The notes under the pieces are model-generated. The model was given only the letters and a program-made list of their open reading frames with translations. It was not told the origin of the DNA and searched no databases. Positions 1 through 6,053 of a DNA stretch of 9,479 bases are shown piece after piece. Position numbers and translations under genes: made by a program. The number at the start of each line of letters is the position of its first letter. Position 1 is the first letter of the stretch. Location of the stretch: the NCBI GenBank assembly GCA_003506895.1, contig DNXO01000051.1, positions 147,472 through 156,950 of the forward strand, in the 5' to 3' direction. Source of the stretch: Acetobacteraceae bacterium (GTDB lineage Bacteria > Pseudomonadota > Alphaproteobacteria > Acetobacterales > Acetobacteraceae).

Positions 1-66
1 TGATTGGGCGCGCGGCCGCCCCACCAACCCCGCGCGCACACCAGTCGGGCCTTTGGGCCGCTGGTA

Positions 67-480
67 TTACATCTCCACAACGACGTATTGTTCTTCGACC
101 GTCACCGGGATCGTTTCGGCTGTGTAAGGCCCTTCGACAACGCGCTGGCCGTCGGCCACCTCCACCGGATAGCTGCGGAGCGTGACCTTCGAGGGATCGC
201 AGAAACTCTTGCCGGTGCGGACGTCGAACTCCCAGCCATGCCACGGGCATCGCAGGATCTCGCCCTTGCGGGAGTAGGTGTATTCGCCCGGCTGATCCGA
301 CTCGATCAGGCCGGTCAGGATGCCTTCGCACATCGGGCCGCCCTGGTGCGGGCAACGGTTGAAAAGGCCGAAGAATTCACCATCCAGGTTGAACACCGCG
401 ATCTGCCGTCCCCGGATCGTTACCAGTTTCCGCTGACCCGGCGGAATTTCGCCGACAGTCGCCACGACGTGCTTGCTCAT
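67..480 (-). CDS. Rieske [2Fe-2S] ferredoxin-like protein
   Basis: A 137-residue single-domain soluble Rieske protein, an electron carrier that would hold a [2Fe-2S] cluster. Both ligand boxes are visible: C43-P-H45 in NRCPHQGG and C78-P-W-H81 in RCPWHGWEFD. The 32 residues between H45 and C78 are more than the 15-17 usual in oxygenase Rieske domains, because of an inserted loop (about 50-73). There is no signal peptide or membrane segment, so it is probably cytoplasmic. It is the last gene of the minus-strand run, 81 nt after the small membrane-protein gene. The start is the first ATG of the domain; only a weak GGGA Shine-Dalgarno match lies about 11 nt upstream. No oxygenase alpha subunit or ferredoxin reductase is in the window, so its redox partner is unknown. 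It could be a ferredoxin for a distant oxygenase or serve one of the neighbouring oxidoreductases. The family is certain and the partner is not. Confidence 0.9.
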   Translation of the reverse strand: MSKHVVATVGEIPPGQRKLVTIRGRQIAVFNLDGEFFGLFNRCPHQGGPMCEGILTGLIESDQPGEYTYSRKGEILRCPWHGWEFDVRTGKSFCDPSKVTLRSYPVEVADGQRVVEGPYTAETIPVTVEEQYVVVEM

Positions 481-561
481 GACCCAGACGTTCCCGCTTA
501 TCCCAATCTCGGAGAGCGACGCTAATCAAGGTGCTTCCAAACCGCAACCGCGCGCGGGCGG

Positions 562-804
562 CTACCGGCGCAGCGCGCGCACCAGCCCGTAGATACTGAT
601 CACGCCCCAGAAGCACTCCAGCACGACCGACGGCAAGTTCCAGGCGTCGATCAGGGATGTCAGCACCAGGGCGGCCCCCAGCAGGTTGATCGCCGGGAAG
701 CGCCAGCCATCGGGCGCCAGCCAGCCTTGAAGCGTGCCGAAATAGCTGATGATGAAGCAGACGGTGCCAGCGATGCCGACAGCGGTGAACGGGTCAAATT
801 CCAT
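562..804 (-). CDS. Small integral membrane protein, CBU_0592-like
   Basis: An 80-residue hydrophobic protein with three likely transmembrane helices at about 8-26, 37-53 and 60-77. It ends in a positive tail (RALRR), which would favour a cytoplasmic C-terminus. The pattern of a first helix with ISYF, then NLLGAALVLTSL, then a Trp/Leu/Glu-containing third helix with GVISIYGL, resembles the small CBU_0592-type membrane proteins of Proteobacteria, whose function is unknown. It lies between the SDR and Rieske genes on the same strand. No good Shine-Dalgarno sequence precedes the ATG; an imperfect hairpin instead comes to within 2 nt of the start codon, which may affect translation. The coding call rests on the clean hydrophobic pattern and the gap-filling position. 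The family name is from memory of the pattern. Confidence 0.75.
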   Translation of the reverse strand: MEFDPFTAVGIAGTVCFIISYFGTLQGWLAPDGWRFPAINLLGAALVLTSLIDAWNLPSVVLECFWGVISIYGLVRALRR

Positions 805-806
805 CC

Positions 807-863
807 GGCCGAACTTAGCGGACGTTGCGATCGCGCCGCTATAGTCCGCGCGGCCGTTCGGCC
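807..863 (-). repeat. Nested inverted repeat between SDR and small membrane-protein genes
   Basis: Two inverted repeats are nested in the 59-nt gap. The outer arms GGCCGAAC (807-814) and GTTCGGCC (856-863) are perfectly complementary. The inner arms GCGGAC (818-823) and GTCCGC (844-849) are also perfect. Together they could fold into an imperfect stem with a 20-nt loop, starting right after the SDR stop codon and ending 2 nt before the next ATG. There is no T-run on the transcribed side, so it does not look like a simple intrinsic terminator. It could be an RNA processing or stability element, or a structure limiting translation of the downstream gene. Confidence 0.5.
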
Positions 864-1616
864 TCAGGTCCGTTTGATCGCCAAGGGCCCCGGCGCCTGG
901 CAGGTCGGCATGATTTCCATGCGGTTGATGTTCATGTGCGCCGGCAGGTTGACCACCCAGGACGCGGCCTCGGCGATATCGTCGGCGGATAGCGGCACGG
1001 TCCCGGCATAGACCGCACTGGCTCGGGCCGTATCGCCGCCGAACCGGTTGACGCTGAATTCGGTGCCCCCGACGAGCCCGGGTTCCAGGTCCGTGACGCG
1101 AACACCTGTCCCTACCAGATCGGCCCGCAGGTTCAGGCTGAACTGGGTCACGAATGCCTTCGACGCGCCGTACACATGGCCGCCGGGATACGGATAGATC
1201 GCCGCGGTGCTGCTGATGTTGACGATGTGGCCCCGGTTGCGCTCCACCATGCCGGGCAGCAGCGCGTGGGTCATGTGCAACATGCCGGACACGTTGACCG
1301 CGACCATGCGGTCCCAGTCGGCGACCCTGGCCTTGTGCGCGGGATCGAGCCCGACGGCCATGCCGGCATTGTTGACCAGCACGTCGACCTGACGCCAGTT
1401 CGGCGGCAGGCTGTTCGGCAGCGCGGCGACCGCCGCGGCGTCGGTGATGTCCAGCGCCAGCGGCAGGACCGCCTCACCGAATTCCGAGCGTAGGGCCTGT
1501 AGGCGCTCCATGCGTCGGGCGGCGGCGATGACGCGGTGACCGTCGCCGATGAAGCGGCGAACCATCGCGGCGCCGAACCCGGCGGTGGCGCCGGTAACCA
1601 GTATTGTCAAAGCCAT
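864..1616 (-). CDS. ydfG: YdfG-like NADP-dependent short-chain dehydrogenase (3-hydroxy acid/serine type)
   Basis: A 250-residue classical short-chain dehydrogenase. The cofactor motif TGATAGFG is at 8-15, NNAG at 82-85, the catalytic Ser at 136 (NISSTA), and the YGASK Tyr/Lys pair at Y149 and K153. Arginines after the first beta strand (AAARR, 31-35) suggest NADP(H). The sequence follows E. coli YdfG closely over its whole length, including the LPGMVERN stretch, the EPGLVGGTEFS segment and the C-terminal LPAHMNINRMEIMP. In E. coli YdfG oxidises L-allo-threonine, serine and 3-hydroxy acids, and reduces malonic semialdehyde. The actual substrate here is not shown. AAGGA (1628-1632) lies 11 nt before the start. 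The gene begins 22 nt after the LLM gene ends, so they are probably co-transcribed. Confidence 0.93.
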   Translation of the reverse strand: MALTILVTGATAGFGAAMVRRFIGDGHRVIAAARRMERLQALRSEFGEAVLPLALDITDAAAVAALPNSLPPNWRQVDVLVNNAGMAVGLDPAHKARVADWDRMVAVNVSGMLHMTHALLPGMVERNRGHIVNISSTAAIYPYPGGHVYGASKAFVTQFSLNLRADLVGTGVRVTDLEPGLVGGTEFSVNRFGGDTARASAVYAGTVPLSADDIAEAASWVVNLPAHMNINRMEIMPTCQAPGPLAIKRT

Positions 1617-1638
1617 CGCGCGTAGGGTCCTTGGTCAG

Positions 1639-2568
1639 CTAGGCGAAGTGGGGAATGACATCCGACGCGAGCAGTTCGTGCGTTTCCGCGTCGTTCTTGA
1701 ACGCGCTGCTGATCAGCAGTTGCACCCCGGCATCGCGGTAGCGGCCCACCAGATCGGCCACGCCGGAGACGGTTCCAGCAAAGCCGCGGAACCGTTCGAT
1801 CACCCCAAGCCTTTGGTGTTTCGCAGCCAGGGCCGCTTCGTCGCGGGCCAGCAGAAAACTGATCACGATGGTCCTCTCGATGTCATCGTAGGGCCGTCCG
1901 ACCGTCTCGCAATGTTCGCGCAGGATCGCGAACTTGCGCTTCACCTCATCCGGGTCGCCGAACACGTTGCACGCATCGCCGAGTTCGGCGACCACGCGCA
2001 GCGTCATCTGTTCACCGCCGCCGGCGATCATCACCGGCGGGCAGGGTTTCTGCACCGGCTTGGGTTCAAGGATCGCGTCCTTGGTATGAAAATACCGGCC
2101 CTCAAAGGTCGTGCGCTGTTGGGTCCACATCGCCAGGATCAGCCGCACGGCTTCCTCCATCTGGCGGATACGAACCGCCGGCCGTTCGGGGAATTCCCAG
2201 CCGTACTGGCGGTATTCCTCGTCGTGCCAGCCGGCGCCGATGCCCAGCGTCAACCGTCCCCGGCTGATCAGGTCCACGCCCGCGGCGATCTTCGCGAGAT
2301 GCGCCGGGTTCCGGTACGCAACCGAGGATACCAGTGTGGCGAGGCGGATACGGCTGGTGACGGCGGCCAGCGCGGACAAGACGGTCCAGCCTTCCATGAA
2401 CGGCTCGTCCGGCTCCCCGACCAGCGGGATTTGGATCAGGTGATCCATCACCGAGAACCAGGTGAAGCCGTTGTTCTCGGCCCATTGGGCCTTGGCCTTC
2501 ACGCCCTCGAACGCGTTGTGCGGATCGGGGCCGAACTGCCATGATGGGTTGTGGATGCCAAACTTCAT
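1639..2568 (-). CDS. LLM-class (luciferase-like) flavin/F420-dependent oxidoreductase
   Basis: A 309-residue TIM-barrel enzyme of the bacterial-luciferase superfamily. Visible family marks are the N-terminal MKFGI strand, FSVMDH ending at 43, the segment ISRGRLTLGIGAGWHDEEY (101-119), the EPKPVQKPCPPVMIAGGGE strand (168-186), and a C-terminal barrel closure near RYRDAGVQLLI. The layout matches the group annotated as F420-dependent LLM oxidoreductases (TIGR03560-like), but whether it uses F420 or FMN cannot be read from the sequence. It probably reduces, or monooxygenates, a small organic substrate in the cytoplasm. The start is well supported, with a perfect AGGAGG 6 nt before the ATG. It lies 64 nt after the TrmO-like gene and 22 nt before ydfG, all on one strand. 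Confidence 0.92.
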   Translation of the reverse strand: MKFGIHNPSWQFGPDPHNAFEGVKAKAQWAENNGFTWFSVMDHLIQIPLVGEPDEPFMEGWTVLSALAAVTSRIRLATLVSSVAYRNPAHLAKIAAGVDLISRGRLTLGIGAGWHDEEYRQYGWEFPERPAVRIRQMEEAVRLILAMWTQQRTTFEGRYFHTKDAILEPKPVQKPCPPVMIAGGGEQMTLRVVAELGDACNVFGDPDEVKRKFAILREHCETVGRPYDDIERTIVISFLLARDEAALAAKHQRLGVIERFRGFAGTVSGVADLVGRYRDAGVQLLISSAFKNDAETHELLASDVIPHFA

Positions 2569-2574
2569 CGGGAA

Positions 2575-2580
2575 CCTCCT
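2575..2580 (-). promoter_or_regulatory. Strong ribosome-binding site of the LLM gene
   Basis: A perfect AGGAGG on the minus strand, 6 nt before the ATG at 2568. It is the best Shine-Dalgarno match in the minus-strand gene run and fixes the start of the LLM gene. Confidence 0.85.
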
Positions 2581-2632
2581 GTCAGTCCCATATGCGGTGC
2601 CGCTGTCCCGAGGAAAGGGCCCTGCACGGCCG

Positions 2633-3082
2633 CTATTCTGGCCGGCGCTCCGGTTTCAAATCGATCAGTGGGGTTCCGTCGAGACAGTCCAGGCCGCGGA
2701 CCTGAAGTGTCGTGCCCTCGACGCCGACCAGTTCAACCACCGACGAGGCGATCGGATTGGGGCGCACGGGTGACCGCAACGCGAAGGTGCCGGCGGTTTG
2801 TCCGGTGCGAATGGGACGTTGCAGGACAAGGTCGCGCCGAGCCTGGTGCATCCAGTAGAGGACCTGGAGGCGGGGATGCTTGGCGATATCGGTCAGTGCC
2901 TGCCGCCAGCGATCATCGACCACGATGGTGCAGATCGGCCCGTCCAGGCTGCCGCGTTTGGGGCACTCGCTGCGAGCACGCCATGGTGTGTGAATGGTGC
3001 CGATGAAATACACCCCGGCATCGGTTTCAGACGGAAGCGGAACCGCCACTTCCCCTGGACGCAGGTCGCTATCGTCTGTCAT
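2633..3082 (-). CDS. trmO: TrmO/TsaA-like tRNA (t6A37) N6-methyltransferase, short form
   Basis: A 149-residue protein with the TsaA/TrmO beta-barrel domain. Family motifs seen are IGTIHTPW (27-34), ECPKRG (39-44), YWMHQARRD (76-84), RSPVRPNPIASS (103-114) and the closing GLDCLDGTPLIDLKP (130-144). TrmO uses S-adenosylmethionine to methylate threonylcarbamoyl-adenosine at position 37 of a threonine tRNA. E. coli TrmO has about 235 residues and a C-terminal extra domain; this copy stops right after the DLKP motif. The ATG at 3082 was chosen because it starts just before the domain and overlaps the DUF2478 stop codon as ATGA (3079-3082). A longer reading from 3211 would lie inside the upstream gene and adds only Arg-rich, non-family sequence. 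Translation is probably coupled to DUF2478. A role outside tRNA modification is possible for short single-domain members. Confidence 0.85.
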   Translation of the reverse strand: MTDDSDLRPGEVAVPLPSETDAGVYFIGTIHTPWRARSECPKRGSLDGPICTIVVDDRWRQALTDIAKHPRLQVLYWMHQARRDLVLQRPIRTGQTAGTFALRSPVRPNPIASSVVELVGVEGTTLQVRGLDCLDGTPLIDLKPERRPE

Positions 3083-3687
3083 GGCGCCAGGGTGCCACTT
3101 AGCGCCGCCTGCCGTCCAGGGGGCGAAGCAACGACGGCAGGGGCGTTGGCGGCCCGCTGCGCCCATTCGGCGATCTCGATCGGCGATGCGGGCAGTACTG
3201 TGGCCTCGCACCCCAGAAACGCTTCCATCGCGGGCAAACGGTCTGCCCGCACGGGGATCAGCACGACGGCGCCTGCACAGATCGCCTCAGCGATTTCAGC
3301 CCGTAGCCCGGTCCCTTCGGCCTCCAGGGCGCCAAACCGATTCACAATCATAACGGATAGTCCAGCGTCGATATGTTGCCGCAGCAGCGAGGCGCCGCGG
3401 GCGAGCGCGTCGGTATCCAGCATGCAGGAACTGGCGCCGGCCCCGCGGGGTTCGTCGAGGCGGATCGTGGTCCCGGTCGCGATGTCGTCCAGCCACATGC
3501 CGCGCTTGCCGCTTGGAAGCCGCTGGCCCCGGCGTTGCAGCAATCCTCCAACCGTCAGCCCGCGCGCGCGCAGTTGATCGACGGCAGCCATCAGAACCGC
3601 GTGCGGCTCCGTCGTTGCGTCATAGAGCAGAACCCCGACGGTCGCCGCGATTTCGGGGTCAGCCGACCTTGAGCAGATGGTTTGCAT
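3079..3687 (-). CDS. DUF2478 family putative NTP-binding protein
   Basis: A 202-residue protein read from the ATG at 3687. It matches DUF2478 by the opening strand GVLLYDA (18-24), ARGLTVGGLLQRR (41-53), the GASSCMLD segment (84-91), VNRFGALEAEGTGLRAEI (115-132) and VVLIPVRADRLPAMEAF (141-157). DUF2478 proteins have a P-loop-NTPase-like fold and often sit beside molybdate-transport or molybdenum-cofactor genes. None of those is in the window. The last 22 residues are an Ala/Pro-rich tail outside the domain. An in-frame ATG at 3804 would overlap the start of the divergent ALDH gene and adds sequence without family likeness, so 3687 is preferred, with a partial AAGAG Shine-Dalgarno 8 nt upstream. 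Its stop overlaps the TrmO start. The biochemical function is not established. Confidence 0.82.
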   Translation of the reverse strand: MQTICSRSADPEIAATVGVLLYDATTEPHAVLMAAVDQLRARGLTVGGLLQRRGQRLPSGKRGMWLDDIATGTTIRLDEPRGAGASSCMLDTDALARGASLLRQHIDAGLSVMIVNRFGALEAEGTGLRAEIAEAICAGAVVLIPVRADRLPAMEAFLGCEATVLPASPIEIAEWAQRAANAPAVVASPPGRQAALSGTLAP

Positions 3688-3793
3688 GCATAAGTCTCTT
3701 ACCGAGCGCTTGGTTTCGGCAAGCCCGCCCTGGACCGATTCCGAGCGGCTCGCTATATCCGGTGCAATATAACAACCCATTGAGGATAACGCC
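3688..3793. promoter_or_regulatory. Divergent intergenic region between DUF2478 and ALDH genes
   Basis: These 106 bp separate two oppositely transcribed genes, so they must hold or lie downstream of promoters for both. An AT-richer patch (about 3751-3776, containing TATATCC and ATATAACAA) stands out from the GC-rich surroundings and is a possible promoter core for the ALDH gene. No convincing -35/-10 pair or operator palindrome could be fixed by eye. Confidence 0.4.
3782..3786 (+). promoter_or_regulatory. Ribosome-binding site of the ALDH gene
   Basis: GAGGA, with its GAGG core 8 nt before the ATG at 3794, supports that start codon. The spacing and match are typical for a Shine-Dalgarno sequence. 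Confidence 0.7.
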
Positions 3794-5296
3794 ATGTCCG
3801 TCACCGAACAGACGCGCCCAACCGCCGCCCAGCCGCATCACGTCCAGATGCTGATCGATGGCGCCTGGGTCGATGCCGCGTCCGGCGAAACGCTGATGGT
3901 GGAGAACCCCGGCCGCCGCACCTCGATCGCCACCATCCCGCGCGGTGCCAAGGCCGATGTCGATCGCGCGGTGATCGCGGCGCAGAAGGCGTTCACCGCC
4001 TGGAGCAAAATCCCGCCCCGCCAGCGTGGCCGTCTGCTGTTGCGCATCGCTGAGGCGATGGAGTCCCGCATCGAGGAACTCGCCCGCATCATCGCCGAGG
4101 AAACCGGCAACGCCCTCCGCACCCAGGCTCGGCCGGAAGCCACACTGACCGCCGATATCTTCCGCTATTTCGGCGGCCTGGCCGGCGAGTTGAAGGGCGA
4201 GACCATTCCGCTGGGCGAGAACGTCTTGAGCTACACTCGCCGCGAACCGCTGGGCGTCGTCGGCGCCATCATCCCCTGGAACGCGCCCGTGCTGCTGGGT
4301 GCACTGAAGATCGCCCCCGCTTTGTGCGCCGGCAACACCATCGTGTTGAAGGCGGCCGAGGACGCGCCGTTGGGCGTGCTGTTCATGGCAAAAATCTGCC
4401 AGGAATTCCTGCCGCCCGGCGTGATCAATGTACTGACCGGCACCGGCGAGGAATGCGGCGGCCCGCTGGCGCAGAATCCGGCCATCATGAAGCTGTCGTT
4501 CACCGGTTCCACCGAGGTCGGCAAGATCATCATGCGCGCGGCGGCGGACCGGATCGTGCCCGTGTCGCTGGAACTGGGCGGCAAAAGCCCCTCCATCGTG
4601 TATCCCGACGCGAATGAGGACTGGGTGGTGGACGGTGTCATCTCCGGCATGCGCTTTACCCGCCAGAGCCAGTCCTGCACCGCCGGGTCGCGGCTGTTCC
4701 TGCACCAGGACATTTTCGACCGCTTCCTGGAGAAACTGTCCACCAAGGTGCAGGCCCTGAAGATGGGCGACCCGCTGGACGAGGCGTCCGACATCGGCGC
4801 GATCATCAACGAAAAGCAGTTCCGCAAGGTATGCGGCTATGTGGACGAGGGTCTGCACCGCAAGGATGCCCGCTTGGTGTTTGGTGGTCTGCCGCCGAAA
4901 GAGGGGCCGCTCAGTCAGGGGTATTTCGCGATTCCGACGGTGTTCGCCGATACCTCCAACGACTGGCGGCTGGCGCGCGAGGAAATCTTCGGGCCGGTGC
5001 TGGTGGCGATCCCCTGGAAGAACGAGGAAGACGCGATCCGCATGGCCAACGACAGCCATTACGGGTTGGCGGCGTACGTGTGGACGCACGAGATCGGCAG
5101 CGCGCTACGCACCGCCCACGCCATCGAGTCCGGCTGGGTGCAGGTGAACCAGGGGCTGGGCCAGCAACCCGGCCATTCTTATGGCGGTTACAAGCAGAGC
5201 GGCATCGGGCGGGAGTTCTCGCTGGAGGGGATGCTGGACAGCTTCACCCAGCGCAAGAACGTGACGGTGAATTTGAACGTGCCACGGCTTGGGTAA
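3794..5296 (+). CDS. NAD(P)-dependent aldehyde dehydrogenase (ALDH superfamily)
   Basis: A complete 500-residue aldehyde dehydrogenase that oxidises an aldehyde to the carboxylic acid with NAD(P)+. All key residues are present: oxyanion Asn163 in PWNAP, Lys186 in IVLKAAE, the FTGSTEVG cofactor loop (236-243), general-base Glu260 in LELGGKS, nucleophile Cys295 in SQSCTAGS, and Glu397 in EEIFGPV. The length and N-terminus (NPG at 38-40) are normal for betaine/generic ALDHs, with no signal peptide, so it is a cytoplasmic enzyme. The substrate cannot be told from the sequence. The gene is alone on its strand here, divergent from the minus-strand cluster and followed by a long non-coding stretch. 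It could act on aldehydes made by the nearby SDR or LLM enzymes, but that is inference from proximity. Confidence 0.95.
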   Translation: MSVTEQTRPTAAQPHHVQMLIDGAWVDAASGETLMVENPGRRTSIATIPRGAKADVDRAVIAAQKAFTAWSKIPPRQRGRLLLRIAEAMESRIEELARIIAEETGNALRTQARPEATLTADIFRYFGGLAGELKGETIPLGENVLSYTRREPLGVVGAIIPWNAPVLLGALKIAPALCAGNTIVLKAAEDAPLGVLFMAKICQEFLPPGVINVLTGTGEECGGPLAQNPAIMKLSFTGSTEVGKIIMRAAADRIVPVSLELGGKSPSIVYPDANEDWVVDGVISGMRFTRQSQSCTAGSRLFLHQDIFDRFLEKLSTKVQALKMGDPLDEASDIGAIINEKQFRKVCGYVDEGLHRKDARLVFGGLPPKEGPLSQGYFAIPTVFADTSNDWRLAREEIFGPVLVAIPWKNEEDAIRMANDSHYGLAAYVWTHEIGSALRTAHAIESGWVQVNQGLGQQPGHSYGGYKQSGIGREFSLEGMLDSFTQRKNVTVNLNVPRLG

Positions 5297-6053
5297 AACC
5301 TCGCCCTTCTTCGGTAAACGGAATCCGGCGTGGTAAGGGAAGGCCCATTGGCATAGGCGCGAACTTGACGTCCCAGGCTGTCGCTCAACGGCGGCCTGGC
5401 TGCGCGGCATCTGTGCGGCTAAGCGACGGTGAGGTGAGACGCTAGCCGGCGCATCTCGGGCCCTCCTGAATGCGTGCGCAATGTCCGATCGTGGCCGGGA
5501 GCGGAATGGCCGGCCTCGAGCCGGCGAGGCGGGAAACATGCCGATCGTTCGGCCGTCACTGATTGGCCGCTTCCGACCCATCCAAGACATTGCGTGGCGC
5601 GCCGCCTATGTCTGGTATTAGCCGAAAGCGGACTGTTGGCTGAGGAGCGGGCGATGCGGTTAAGCGGACATTCTTCCAGTGAGACGATTCGGCTGCTGTC
5701 GACCCAAGCGTCAATCCGGGCATAGCAATACGCTCTCGGAAACAGACGTCTCTGCAAGACCGACGCGACACGTTGAGTCTCCGCATGGGACTTACTGTCG
5801 CTTCCGACGCGCTCCCACTACAACGGTGGACGAGCAAGGCTCGCGAATTGGATTTCCCTATCATCTGCCGGCGCGACTTTATGTCTTCGTTCAGAATGGC
5901 TACCGACGACCCTCCTGGCTTCTCCCTCACGCTGAAGTCGGGGGCCTTCTGGTAACCTTCTGTCCGTTAGGATGAGACATAAGCGCTGACCTATCACGGT
6001 TGCGTGTCACCGATGTTCATGGTAGCATGCTGTCTTTTCAAGAATAGCAGGCG
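5297..6053. other. Long intergenic stretch without a convincing gene
   Basis: These 757 bp hold only short reading frames on both strands. Their translations are rich in Arg, Ser and Pro and match no family I know. No tRNA, rRNA, intact transposase or integrase was seen. Two copies of AAGCGGAC lie about 35 bp apart (AAAGCGGAC near 5625 and TTAAGCGGACATTC near 5659). These resemble the GCGGAC-containing intergenic repeats common in alphaproteobacteria. A GC-rich hairpin is possible at 5509-5525 (GCCGGC arms). No clear Rho-independent terminator follows the ALDH gene. The stretch marks the change from the GC-rich left half to the lower-GC cassette on the right, so it may be an old insertion junction or decayed DNA. 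Confidence 0.5.
6000..6028 (+). promoter_or_regulatory. Candidate sigma70-type promoter of the two-gene cassette
   Basis: TTGCGT (6000-6005) and TAGCAT (6023-6028) are separated by exactly 17 bp and end 25 bp before the ATG at 6054. The match is 3/6 to the -35 consensus and 4/6 to the -10 consensus. The -10 overlaps a perfect 8-bp palindrome AGCATGCT (6024-6031). This is a by-eye proposal. Confidence 0.3.

Noticed and set aside
4..525. A 173-codon plus-strand frame over the Rieske gene
   Set aside because: It is a mirror of the Rieske coding sequence, which has both intact cluster-ligand boxes on the minus strand.
1549..2544. A 331-codon plus-strand frame opposite the LLM gene
   Set aside because: The minus strand encodes a clear LLM oxidoreductase with a perfect Shine-Dalgarno. 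The plus-strand translation is Arg/His/Pro-rich and matches nothing.
2627..2644. Small stem CGGCC/GGCCG around the TrmO stop codon as a terminator
   Set aside because: Five base pairs with an 8-nt loop and no T-run. It is too weak to break the operon.
2798..3577. A 259-codon plus-strand frame over DUF2478/TrmO
   Set aside because: It is antisense to two motif-bearing, overlapping genes. Its own translation is Ser/Arg/Pro-rich with no recognisable domain.
3688..3804. Longer DUF2478 start at 3804
   Set aside because: It would overlap the ALDH start codon and Shine-Dalgarno, and the extra 39 residues have no family likeness.
3659..5089. A 476-codon open frame on the minus strand opposite the ALDH gene
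   Set aside because: It is antisense to a fully conserved ALDH with all catalytic residues. Its translation is His/Gln/Arg/Gly-rich without family motifs, a usual artefact of high GC3 coding DNA.
5509..5525. GCCGGC-CTCGA-GCCGGC hairpin after the ALDH gene as a terminator
   Set aside because: It is more than 200 bp past the stop codon and has no following T-run, and GCCGGC is itself a palindrome that is common in GC-rich DNA.
5639..5725. A short translated string with LSGHSSSETI, reminiscent of the C-terminal box of tyrosine recombinases
   Set aside because: The frame is only 83 codons, the rest has no integrase features, and neither the catalytic Arg region nor the Tyr context is present. 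Probably chance.
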